Source: Gnetum montanum (Eukaryota > Streptophyta > Gnetopsida > Gnetales > Gnetaceae). Taken from it: a stretch of DNA of 22,726 nt. The notes beneath the pieces were generated by a model that ran no database searches, was not told the DNA's origin, and saw only the letters and a list, made by a program, of their open reading frames with translations. The stretch is from contig MNCI01029993.1 of the NCBI GenBank assembly GCA_015680685.1, forward strand, positions 13,798 through 36,523, written 5' to 3'. The position numbers were made by a program, and so were the translations under genes. Below, one piece after another: positions 10,116-19,721 of the stretch. How positions within the stretch are numbered: the stretch's first letter is position 1; the number at the start of each line of letters is the position of its first letter.

Positions 10116-11165
10116 TAGGCGGAGGTTTACTTCGTTGAACTCTGACTTGTATAGTCCTGTCTATGCCACCCGCTAGTTCCCCAGGTGCCTTGGTTAAGCG
10201 AGGCCTTTTTCGCTGAACCAAGGCATCCACTATCTCTGTCGCTAGGCGCTTCCCCCGTGACGCGTCACTGGTGTAAGTGGGAATCACCCCACCTACACTA
10301 TCAGGACCCCGCACTTGAGGCACCGCCAAATCCCTTGTCGTTATAGACTGAGACTCCCCAATTCCCTCTGGAGGGTCCTATCCTCAGGTAGTGCCAAAAA
10401 TATGGGAAATCCAAGGTTTGGATAGCTGGTCTCGGTCTTGCTGCACCCAGACCCCATTCCTCTGGACGACCAAAAATTCGGCAAATCGCCGCAGGCAAGC
10501 TATGTAGAAGGAGAAATGCACACTAAAATGAGATTCAAGCTTCTGACAGAGCCTGACCATTTTAGTGCGTAACCCCTCTGCGAAATAGCTTGCCCAGTCG
10601 AACTGGGTTCCCTCCTCCATCACCTCCCGCATGATACGAGCCTGTTCTATAGTAAAGAACCTCCCTTGCGAGAGTGTTTTGGGGAAAACCTGGGCCCGGA
10701 AGAGGGGATAGATAGTCTTGGCGATTTCTAATTCAATCTTTTCACAAGGGATCCCCTTGGTCTCTTTCTTGGTCCCCAGCCACTCCTCCAGCTCTTCCTG
10801 ACATTTGACGCTCCTCCTCGCTTTTTCCTCTATGGTAAGGCCATCAGAGGGGACACCGAAGAGGTCAGCAAACAGTTGAGCGTCAATATCAAAATTCACA
10901 CGCACGTGATGCACGCGCGTGCAAAAATGCTCAGCCCTCTCGTTGAAGGAGTTGACCAGGGTTAACATTTCGCTAGCTGGGACATCAGGGGTTACGGCCA
11001 GAAATAAATGCATTAGCCTCACTTGCCGTAGTTTGGTGACCAACGCAACTGGGGCCACCACGTGACTGAGCCAACGTTGTGCCTCCTTAATGTTGCCATA
11101 GCAAAAAAGAAGGGTATTCGCCTCGCGGCCGGAAATTGTAAGGGTAATCTCCCGGGATTCCCTAA
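10116..11165 (-). other. Antisense gene exon 4, large central domain
   Basis: The acceptor is GTTGTTCAG and the donor is CTA|GTAAGC; 1050 nt, residues about 282-632. Mostly open, with two stops (TGA and TAG) close together near 10380. It contains NFDIDAQLFADLFGVPSDGL and a mixed alpha-helical, basic stretch ending RSKPPP. The 'F....LFGVP..GL' pattern faintly recalls plant transposon-derived proteins, but I do not assign a family. Confidence 0.78.
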
Positions 11166-11278
11166 CTGAACAACGCAAGACACATGTCAAAGTAGCAAAA
11201 ACAATATTACGCAACATTTCAAACACAAAACAAAAACAATAAAACATATAGTAATTAATAACAAAAATGAAACTTTAC

Positions 11279-11553
11279 CAGGTCCAAATGGCAAGGGAAA
11301 TGGAGGAAGTTTCCTCTGTACGTCCGCGACAGTAAGGGGCGGGTTCAAAGTCCATTCTTCATGTAACCACCCGAGATTCTGGCAATTCTGGAAGGAGTCA
11401 GCATAACAGGTGGAATACTCATGAATGTCAAACGCTATCTTCCCCATTACACCGGCGCGTACGTTGTTGGTCGAGGTAAACTCCTTTATCGTCGTTTCGG
11501 TCCAAGACAATGTATCATTATTGCCTACTAACCCATGTTTGTTGATAAAAAAC
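11279..11553 (-). other. Antisense gene exon 3
   Basis: The acceptor is GGTACAG and the donor is CCTG|GTAAAG. It encodes about residues 190-282 with no stop. It includes TTIKEFTSTNNVRAGVMGKI and ends PPFPLPFGP. No family recognised. Confidence 0.75.
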
Positions 11554-11640
11554 CTGTACCATACAACACATTATTATCTTACACTTTACAAATCTAGACA
11601 TTAGACACATAATGACAATACTGCTACTAAAACAGCTTAC

Positions 11641-12090
11641 CCGCCCGAATAATACATTGTGCCTGGTGGGTTCTGAAAATAAGTTGAGACATGACGGGCC
11701 ACGAACAGAGTATTGTACGCATGGTAACAGTTAAATCTAGCCATTTCTTAGATCCAACTTAAGCGCCTCAACCCTCTGGCGCTAAGTTCACGATCTTGGG
11801 GACGACCAGTATCGATGGTCCCGTCTATCAAGAAAGCCAGGATCCCCTGCGTAGAACCCACTAACAAGTGCTCCAAAATAGCGCCAGCCACATCCCCCAA
11901 TAGATGTGACCATACAATAATGCTGTAGTTACGCAGCAAGAACTGCAGAAACTCCAGCACACCCCTTCGGAACCATATAGCCCTCCCCTGCAACTGAGTC
12001 TGAGGGGGAGGAACGTTGGGTATGATCGGGTTTATACAACATAAAACCCCGACTATGTCCATGACGATTAAGACGGGTTTCAACATAATA
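11641..12090 (-). other. Antisense gene exon 2, HAD/FCP1-like domain
   Basis: The acceptor is TTTGTACAG; the exon encodes residues 40-190. VLIVMDIVGVL aligns with HAD motif I (DxDG[TV]L in the family), but the second Asp is Val. RRGVLEFLQFLLRNYSIIVW matches the FCP1/NLI-IF 'RPG..EFL...' segment before motif II. NTLFVARHVSTYFQNPPGT matches the 'NTLL[IV]DDSP...NPP' region, but the two Asp are Ala-Arg. The domain is therefore probably not an active phosphatase. One stop (TAA, codon 154) interrupts it. The donor is GG|GTAAGC. Confidence 0.72.
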
Positions 12091-12383
12091 CTGTACAAAC
12101 AAAAATAAAAATATTATCATCTAGATTCCGATTCCATGCTTAAACTATATTAAATTTACAAATTATGCTCTAGCTATACAGCCGAAATCGCCTAAACCCT
12201 TGTAACAGTATAAGGTTTGTCCCTGACAGCGGCGATAGACGTAATACTATTGTATAAACCCTCGTTTTAACGTGAGGTCCATAGCCTAAAACTCTGATTT
12301 ACCTAGAATGACGCAAAAAGAATAAACACTCAAAAAAGAAGCATATCACAGAAAGCAATACAAATGAGCCAGGGATGGCCTAC

Positions 12384-12502
12384 CGATTCAGCGGAGTGAC
12401 ATCCCTCACTTCAATTAAAGCCTGCAAAGCACGCTGCAGGCTCCCTTGTACTTCGTCTATCTTTGCCAATTTCGCATTCTTCCCTCTTACTTTCGATGCC
12501 AT
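12384..12502 (-). other. Antisense gene exon 1
   Basis: ATG at 12502 in context GCAATGG; 39 codons plus 2 nt, starting MASKVRGKNAKLAKID, basic and probably helical. The donor is CG|GTAGGC. Reading on past the donor hits TAG at once, so splicing is required. Confidence 0.7.
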
Positions 12503-12979
12503 TGCTGCAGTCTTCACACCTTTACGCCTTCGCAAATAACACGCTGCAATCTTTCGCTCTTCCTCCTTCTCTCTGTAACAGCTGAAAATTCAAATTCGCG
12601 ATAGCCAACAGCCTGTTTTTAATAAGAACTGCCTATTTATATGTGAAATTAACTGACTTGACGCCTGATTTTAGCGAGACTTGCCCAAATGCTAGTGTCA
12701 GTATGAGCTGGAAACCGAAAATCAAGCCATTAATTGTGACAGATATCGCATGCGTTACGGTCCAAAACGACCCTAAACTACTGCATCTTATCTCCTCATA
12801 ATCAGGTCGCATTCATTACAGGCTGTTCACGATGTTCAAAATTCAGTTAGCTTCTCACGCTCAGAGACATTACATCACATCCTTTTTCTTTTAGATTAAA
12901 CCCAGCGTTATTCGTTAAATACTTATAGCATCCAACTTAGCACCTTTCTAATTACATTTATATGTGATAATTTTTGTAG
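12503..12979. other. Spacer between antisense promoter and RT
   Basis: Holds the antisense 5' untranslated region and TATA box, then about 330 bp with no recognised feature. It ends in a pyrimidine-rich TTTTTGTAG (12971-12979), a good candidate 3' splice acceptor on the plus strand just before the RT ORF. Confidence 0.5.
12634..12641 (-). promoter_or_regulatory. TATA box of the antisense gene
   Basis: TATAAATA on the minus strand, within CACATATAAATAGGC. It is about 130 nt upstream of the ATG at 12502. With a start about 30 nt downstream, the 5' untranslated region would be about 100 nt and contains no earlier ATG. This suggests transcription independent of the LTR. Confidence 0.6.
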
Positions 12980-12991
12980 GACAATTGACAA

Positions 12992-14690
12992 ATGGACGAA
13001 ACTTTATCTGCGCTCCTAGTTTTAATAGGTCCATACGGGAGAGTAGTTAGACAATTCGATTTTACACTAGTAGAAACTAACCCTTTCCTCGATGACGTAA
13101 CCATAGCCATGTTGGAAACGTCTCCAGAATGGCCAGAACAATCGACACGCATGCTAGACCTAGAGGCTGGAGACATAACCAAAGACCCCCTCAGTGAGGT
13201 TTCTATTGTTATGCATAAAGGTGAGGCCAAAACTCTTAAGGTTAGTTCTCTACTATACCAGAAAACGTATGACACTATAAAACAGGTCCTCCAGGACAAC
13301 GTCACAGTATTTGCATGGTCATACGAAGACATGCCGGGACTAGATCCAAGGTTAATTCAACATAACATAATCTTAGACCTGCATATCAAAGCGATTAAGC
13401 AAAAAGCACGAAAAATCAAACCAGAGATTGCGCTAGCAGTGCGTGATGAGATCACCAAACTGTACCAGGCTGGCTTCATCCGCATAGTTGATTACTCGGA
13501 TTGGGTATCTAACATTATAGTTGTCCCAAAGAAGACCGAAAGCATACACATCTGTATAGACTTCCAAGATTTAAACAAAGTCACAATCAAAGACAACTTT
13601 CCACTACCGAGTATCGACCAACTAGTCGATACAACTGTTGGGCATGCGCTTCTATCCTTCATGGATGGCTTTTCGAGCTATAATCAGATTTGCATCAACC
13701 CAGAACATCAATTGACCACAACGTTCATGACGCCCTGGGGTACCTTTTGCTATACCATGATGCCTTTTGGCTTGAAAAACGCCGGAGTGACATATCAAAG
13801 GGCTATGACATACATCTTTAGTGATTACCTCCTAGGAAGACTAAATGATTATGTTGATGATATAGTTGTTAAGTCTATGAAATCAGAAGATCATTCAAAG
13901 GACCTGAAGTTAGTACTTAAAGGATGCTCCAAATACGACCTCCAGCTCAACCCAAAGAAGTGGGTATTCGGAGTCAAAATCAGATGCATGCTGGGGTTTG
14001 TGGTTTCAGAAACCGGCATACGAGTAGACCCTGATAAGGTCAAGGCCATTGTCGAGTTAACGCCTCCTACAGATCTCAAGCAATTACGCGGGTTACAAGG
14101 ATGATTACAGTTTATCAGGAGGTTCATCTCGAGATTAACAAATAAACTACACCCTATGCAGCATCTCCTTAAGAAAGGTGTTAATTTCGAGTGGACAGAC
14201 GATTGCCAGCGTGCGTTTGACAACCTAAAATAGGAACTTCAACGCTTGCCAACATTATTCCTGCCACAAAGGGATTAGTTGTTCTACATTTACCTTGCGA
14301 CCTCGGACGTAGCCTTAGCCACATTACTCTGTCAAAAGAGAAGCGATGGGTCAGAAGTACCCATCTACTACTTGAGTCATGCCTTATGTGTATACGAAAC
14401 AAGGTATAACGAAGTAGAGCATAATTGCCTAGCGTTAGTATTTACGCTAAAGAAATGTAGGCACTATCTCTTCCGCAGCCAGGTCAACATTATCTGTAAA
14501 AATAACATACTTAGGGCCATTACGCATAATCTATACGAAAGTAGTAAAATAACCCATTGGAAAGCTATCACGGTAGAATTTGATCTGCATTACATTGGTC
14601 AATCTTCTACGAAAGGCCAAGTGATAGTTGACCAATTAATAACATCACCTATTGACAGTCAGGCAACCATAGAGCCTGAATTTCCAGATG
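12992..14690 (+). pseudogene. pol: Reverse transcriptase and RNase H of element A
   Basis: Copies genomic RNA into DNA and removes the RNA strand. From ATG 12992, the RT domain has KKTESIHICIDFQDLNKVT (about 13530-13590), WGTFCYTMMPFGLKNAGVTY, and the active site YVDDIV (13850-13867). RNase H follows, with YLATSDVALATLLCQ and ETRYNEVEHNCLALVFTLKK. One frame runs through, broken by TGA 14102, TAG 14231 and TAG 14276. The first is clearly CGA to TGA, because family members have Arg before the FIRRFI segment. A TGA lies in frame six nt before the ATG, so direct fusion to the protease frame is not open now. Confidence 0.93.
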
Positions 14691-15283
14691 AACATGTACA
14701 TAGTTTAAGCCCTGTTTTGACAGGCCCCGAAACAATGTTATATTTTGACGGAGCTTCAACTGTTAGAGGCGGCAGTGCCGCCACAGTTATTACACTATCA
14801 CTTGAGGATGTGCGTCTTCACGCTTACCGCTTGACTTTTCCCTGCATGAACAACGTGGCAGAGTATGAGGGGCTCCTTAGGGGATTATTAACCGCCAGAG
14901 AACTTGATGTTCGACACCTGGCAATTAAGGGTGATTCGATGCTTGTTATAAATCAAATCACAGGAGTCTACGCTTGCAAGGCTGCACATTTGCAGCCCTA
15001 CTGCGATACGGCTAAAGATCTTCTGAAGCGATTCACAACCATCGATGCCCAACACGTGCCACGAAATGATAACACACTGGCAGATGCACTGGCTACATTA
15101 GCCTTAAATGTGTCGTCGCACCTATTCGACACCTATCCCACATTAATAACAGATTGCACAGATCCCATCATTCAGGTGGCACAAATATCTTCTCTGCTCG
15201 AGGATAGAATGCCAGAGTGGTACGACAGCATTAAGACTTACCTCTTGCATGGTGAACCACCACACGAGTTAATGCGCGAATAG
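14691..15283 (+). pseudogene. pol: Archaeal-type second RNase H (aRH) of element A
   Basis: A second, distinct RNase H domain, diagnostic of plant Tat elements. Visible marks are MLYFDGASTVRGGSA (first catalytic Asp), NNVAEYEGLLRGLLTAREL (Glu), AIKGDSMLVINQI (Asp) and VPRNDNTLADALATLAL (final Asp). It continues the RT frame without a stop until TAG 15281, where an acidic link to integrase is lost. Confidence 0.92.
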
Positions 15284-16459
15284 AAAGACGCTATTCGCAA
15301 GCGAGCTAGGCAGTACGTCATCATAGGAGATAACACCCTCTGTAGACACTCTTTTGATGGAGTGTTTCTTACTTGCATAGACAAGGACCAAGCACAACGT
15401 ATAGTTGGTGAGGTTCACAAGGGATTATGCGGAGGACATGTAGCACCACGAGCCATGGCTTCTAAAATCCGTCGCTTAGGGCGTTATTGGCCATACATGG
15501 AAAAATATTGTCTTGCAAAGGTTAAAACGTGCGACACATGTCAACATTATGCAAACCTTATACATGTGTCGCCTACAGAATTGCATACGACTCAGATCAC
15601 ATGGCCTTTTCAATGATGGGAACTAGACATTATAGGGCCTATCACACCGAAATCTTCTGCAGGTCATAGCTTCATAATCACCACTACTGAGTATTTCACA
15701 AAGTGGGTGGAAGCCATTCCCTTGCGGAAGATCACGTCTCAATAGATCTGTCATTTCATTCTAGATAATATTATAACCAGATTTGGTCTCCCAATGACTA
15801 TCGTGACCGATAATGGTCCACAATTTAGCAGTACGGAAACCAAATCTTTCTGTGACAGTCTTGGCATCAAATAATCTTTTTCCTCGCCCTATTACCCGCA
15901 AGCAAATGGTCAAGCTGAGGCAACAAATAAAGTCCTTATCAACCTGCTCAAGAAAATGCTCGACAGCAACAAGAGACGGTGGCATGAAAAGATCCTCTAT
16001 GTGCTATGGGCGTATCGTACCACATGCAGAATAGTTACAGACAGTACGCCCTATAGCCTAGTCTATGGATCTGAGGTGATGCTGCCCCTCGAATTACAGG
16101 TTCCTTCTCTGCGGATGGTCCTCTCCACGATTATAAATGAGGCTCAACACACCGAGTCTCGGATCATGGATTTGGATTCAGTCGAGGAGAAGCGAATACA
16201 GATACTTAATACCATCGAAAAGTATCAAGATAAGCAGAGACAGAAGCATCGTCATAATCTTCAACAACGTCCGATCAAGAAGGGAGATTTAGTTCTCAAG
16301 GCCGTTCGTGAACCAGTAGGCAAGTTCTCTGCAAACTGGGAAGGCCCTTTCTTCGTAGCTGATGTGTACGACAACAGTGCATTCAAGCTAGCAGATATCA
16401 ATGGCAACGAGTTACCGAATCCTGTAAATCATATATATCTGAAGCGGTACTACATCTAA
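15284..16459 (+). pseudogene. pol: Integrase of element A
   Basis: Inserts the cDNA into host DNA. The HHCC zinc-binding region (about 15413-15550) includes HKGLCGGH and CDTCQHYA. The catalytic core has WELDIIGP, VTDNGPQFSS and YYPQANGQAEATNK, giving the D,D,E triad. The GPF-like segment is NWEGPFFV. It ends at LKRYYI with no chromodomain, as expected for Tat. Stops are TGA 15614 (from CGA), TAG 15743 and TAA 15872. Confidence 0.93.
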
Positions 16460-16489
16460 GTGCGTTTCCAGTGTCAACATCAGGTATGG

Positions 16490-16990
16490 CAATGATCGTC
16501 TACTATGACACTAAACTGGTAACAAACGTCCACTACGATGTAAAATTGGCATTCCCTTCACACGTCCGCCACGATGCTAAATTGGCAACAATTGTCCGCC
16601 ACGACGTAAAACTAGTAAGTTGCAACTGTCCGCTACAACGTAAAACTGGCAATGTTGTACAGGTCCGCCAAGATGAAAAACTGGCATTTTCTGCACGCGT
16701 CCACCATAATGCTAAATTGGCGCTGGCTATCCGCCATGACATGAAACTGGCACAGGTAAGTATCCGTCTACTGAGACGTAAAACTAGCACAGATCTGTCC
16801 TTGGGTCATGACATGAAACTGACATCCATAGCACAGTCTGCTGAGACCATAAATCAGCTCTACCACCGTCTGCTACGATGTAAAACTAGCATTTCTCAGT
16901 CCGCCTAGCCTTTAAATTGGGACCATGGTCTGCTAAGACTTAAAACCAGCAACGACAGTCTACCAGGACTTAAAACTAGGACTTGTAGGC
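16490..16990. repeat. Degenerate repeat array 2 after integrase
   Basis: About 14 diverged units spaced roughly 25-50 nt, each near the core CCGCCACGATGTAAAACTGG. In one plus frame (16471-16908) the units read as repeated [VI]RHD.KLA, so a repeat peptide is possible, but units drop out of frame towards the end. I favour non-coding. Confidence 0.75.
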
Positions 16991-17701
16991 TGCCATCATG
17001 CAAATCAAGCGAGCGTAATTGTCTCCGTGCGACAGCAAAACAAACGGAGTGGGGTGTTGAGACAGCCCCAGCATCACTACCTCACAGGCATTCTGCTGAT
17101 TCCTCGGATGTGCTGAAAGACATACTATTGACCCCTCAGAGATGCTGTCACTGCACCCACTACAGCAGTGGCACCTCTGAGAGTTTAGTTTCGTCGACCG
17201 GAGCCCCAAAGGAGTTCTCATCAACAACGACCTTGGGGATCTCCACTCATCATCACTATCAAACTCTGGCTTCACAAATTCACCTAGCTGGTTCTTTGCA
17301 TAACCAGTCAGGTGTGCTGAGTCTGATGTTATTTGGCGGCGATATGTTGGGCCGAGCGTCAATGTTAAAGACTCTAGCCTCGTGGTACAGTTCCTCCTTC
17401 ACGGCCCACTTACTCTGTCTCGCCTCAAATGGTACTTGTTTCAACAACCTATCTGGTGACTCGACCAAGCGATGGTGTCCTCTGTTTTCTCCTCTGGTTG
17501 CAGGTTACTTGCTACGAGAATGTCATTCAAAGGTGCATTCATCTGATCGGTGAAATACAGACAACGTTTTGAGATGGTCACCCAGGTTAGCCTGTCCACC
17601 CAGGAGTGCATCCCTATTTTCCTCATAATCCTACCTCTAGCTCTTACTTCCCTGTATCTCCACCATCTGCTTCCCTTACGCAAAACGTACATACGTAGCA
17701 T
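16976..17701 (-). pseudogene. Possible antisense coding remnant between integrase and 3' LTR
   Basis: The minus strand shows three overlapping open stretches in two frames: 17701-17441, 17468-17280 and 17362-16976. They have protein-like composition, e.g. SKRCLYFTDQMNAPLNDILV, FEARQSKWAVKEELYHEARV and GEFVKPEFDSDDEW. Frame changes would be needed to link them. Antisense extra ORFs in this position are known from other Tat elements. A plus-strand ORF (17110-17553) overlaps but is Ser/Thr-rich and looks like a shadow. No family recognised. Confidence 0.35.
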
Positions 17702-18177
17702 ACGCTTTCTACATTTGCATTATATTCAAGTCCATAAGCCGGCGTAACGCAACTCGCCCAATGGACACCAAAAAAAAAACATAGAGGTTCGGCAAAATGG
17801 ATGAGATACAACCCGTCTAGGCCATGCAAATGCAACACAATTCATCTATGCAAGCCCCTTCATCTACAAAATGACGGCATAACTCCATGCAAACGCAACC
17901 GCAAGAGAAAGCCTAAGTGCTTATGCGCGAAAAAACTATATTCACACATTTGCGTCTTCCCCGAACCTCACTTGAGTCTTCCCCGAACCTTTTTCCTGTT
18001 ACCTCTGTCAAAAAATTCCTTTCCATACCCTTCTATCCTCTGTTTCCCTCATTTCAGCACTTCTCCATTAACAGGACGACACTTGAGTAACCATTGATGA
18101 ACGTTGTTGGTACTTTACCTATCCGGTGTTTTGTATTCTTTGTCGACGTCTTTCGGGCAAGCCCTCTAACCGTCAAC
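17702..18177. other. 3' untranslated region of element A
   Basis: No gene seen. Contains a 10-base A run around 17770 and a twice-repeated CTTCCCCGAACCT near 17960 and 17985. Confidence 0.5.
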
Positions 18178-18186
18178 AAAGAGGGG
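18178..18186 (+). other. Polypurine tract
   Basis: AAAGAGGGG four nt before the TG of the 3' LTR, the expected plus-strand primer for reverse transcription. Confidence 0.75.
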
Positions 18187-18190
18187 CCAT

Positions 18191-19716
18191 TGAAACACCA
18201 TAGAAATTAGGCAAAGATTCGCGATTCGGGTGGAAGTTTGCGACAGCAATCCAGAAGACAGAACAAAGCAAAGAGGCATGCAGCATCAAGTCTCCGAGTT
18301 TCTCGCAGATTTTAACCTTACTTTGTTTTCTCTCTTTACGCTACATTACGCAACATAGCGTAGTGTCACTCAGCATAACTCTGTTTAGCGTAGCCCGATA
18401 TTAGAAAGTAACTTACTTTAGCAATGTTGACAAAGTTTAAAGTTTAAGACTTGTCTTTTGTTCAGGGCTGAATTTACGCAGAGCAGCGTAACGAGCTTCA
18501 AGAAAAGCAAAGTCAAAGTCAAAGGAAGCGTAACAGATTGATTTATTCTTTTTTTGCAGATTGGTCGCTTTATGCTCATTACATTATGCAGCGTGGATAA
18601 GCGTAATTTGTTGTAAAGTTGACCATTTTTACGCTCTATTACACTTTGCGGTGTAAATAAGCGTAAAACAGCTGGCACCAACTACTCCCATGCTCTATTA
18701 CGCTCTGCCACGCGCAGCGTAAACAAGTGTAATACAGCATAAAGCTGGCTAAAGAAGTTACACATCTGCCATCCACACACACAATATGCTGATGAGCGTA
18801 TTGTGCGTAATCATGAAGCAACTTTAGCAAAAGTGTTGACACCGTACGTTGCCCCTTCTCCCAGAAATGTGACGCGACATGGCTAGTTTCAAAATAAAGT
18901 TTACCAAGTCAACGGTATTTTGAAGGTTCGAGACACATGTCATCAGGGCCGCGCCTTCTCCACATGTTGTCGAACTTATAAATACTCCGGTTGACGAAGA
19001 AACAAGGGCTGGCATCTTCGACTTTTGGCAGTTGTCACCTTTGAGCAGAGATAGAGACATTTGCTTGAGCATTGGCAACAAGAGCGATCAGCCCTTTGGC
19101 GAAGATACAATTCTCTCCATTGGTGATTATTGGCAGTTTGAGCAGAGACTACCGAAGGTAAAAGGAGCAGATCAGAGATCGAGAGATCATCTGGTGCGGT
19201 TTGTAAGGTTTATTGGTTGGAAACATTTGATCGATAGACGTCAGAGCTTGACCTTCCTTACATCCCATCTCTGGCTTACGAGGTAGATCGAACTCCATTC
19301 TGTACTCCTTGTTGAACAGTTTTCTTGTTATTTTGTATATACTTCACACAAGATAAGCGAAGTGTTCCATTTAGAACTTTGTATACAATATACTCAGTTT
19401 TCGGGTCAAAACGCAGATCTTGGAAATGCGCATTTTCTTAAATCCGATCCCTCTTGTCGTGTTGACATTGTCGTTATTCCAATTTATCTACATTGTTTTC
19501 TACTCCATTTACGATTCATCAAATCAAATCGTTTCGTTAAATATCTATAATATTCGTCAATTTACTGATTGAGTAAGTCCCTGTCTAATCGACAAGACTG
19601 TTCAGGGCACTGCAGATTCGTTTTCTCCAGCACAGCCCTCGCACGGATCCGTGGTTAAGACTGTGTACACAGATTTTGTTGGTATTTTCCAGCTACTGAC
19701 ATTTTTTGTCATTACA
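18191..19716 (+). repeat. 3' LTR of element A
   Basis: Direct repeat of the 5' LTR, 1526 bp, TG...CA, ending exactly where the second GTTGT begins. Preceded by a polypurine tract. The TATA box is at 18977-18984. Confidence 0.95.
18977..18984 (+). promoter_or_regulatory. TATA box of element A 3' LTR
   Basis: TATAAATA at the equivalent position in the 3' LTR. It could drive read-through into element B sequence on the right. Confidence 0.6.
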
Positions 19717-19721
19717 GTTGT
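19717..19721. repeat. Target site duplication, right copy (GTTGT)
   Basis: Second copy of the 5-bp target duplication, directly after the last CA of the 3' LTR. On the minus strand it encodes part of two Asn codons of element B's gag-pro frame. Confidence 0.93.

Larger units (their letters stand above)
8426..12502 (-). pseudogene. Antisense eight-exon gene carried inside element A (HAD/FCP1-like N-terminus)
   Basis: Reconstructed by hand on the minus strand. Exons: 12502-12384, 12090-11641, 11553-11279, 11165-10116, 10015-9842, 9763-9635, 9556-8739, 8659-8426. They sum to 3249 nt (1083 codons with TAA). Introns are 293, 87, 113, 100, 78, 78 and 79 nt; all start GT, end AG, and join in matching phase (2,2,1,1,1,1,0). 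The ATG at 12502 is the first after a TATA box, with G at -3 and +4. The protein has an FCP1-like HAD region (about 45-190), an unrecognised central domain (about 190-640), a charged helical region (about 780-900) and an acidic tail. Seven in-frame stops: one in exon 2, two in exon 4, three in exon 7, one in exon 8. All fit C-to-T changes from CAA, CAG or CGA. The exon 5 donor could lie 6 nt further on. Function unknown. Confidence 0.85.
2260..19716 (+). mobile_element. Element A: full-length Tat-lineage Ty3/gypsy LTR retrotransposon
   Basis: A complete but decayed LTR retrotransposon of 17,457 bp. Two direct LTRs start TG and end CA and are flanked by a perfect 5-bp duplication GTTGT. A polypurine tract lies just before the 3' LTR and a TGG-starting primer-binding site 6 nt after the 5' LTR. 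Domain order is gag, protease, RT, RNase H, archaeal-type RNase H, integrase, which is the Ty3/gypsy order. The second RNase H and the absence of a chromodomain place it in the plant Tat lineage (family knowledge). It is unusual in having about 5 kb of antisense gene between protease and RT. Stops and frame changes throughout gag-pol mean it cannot encode its own proteins now. Confidence 0.95.

Noticed and set aside
16471-16908. 145-aa plus-strand ORF of [VI]RHD.KLA repeats after integrase
   Set aside because: It follows a degenerate DNA repeat; units lose frame at the end and there is no independent sign of coding.
17110-17553. 147-aa plus-strand ORF after integrase
   Set aside because: Ser/Thr/Leu-rich with no motif; the opposite strand looks more protein-like.
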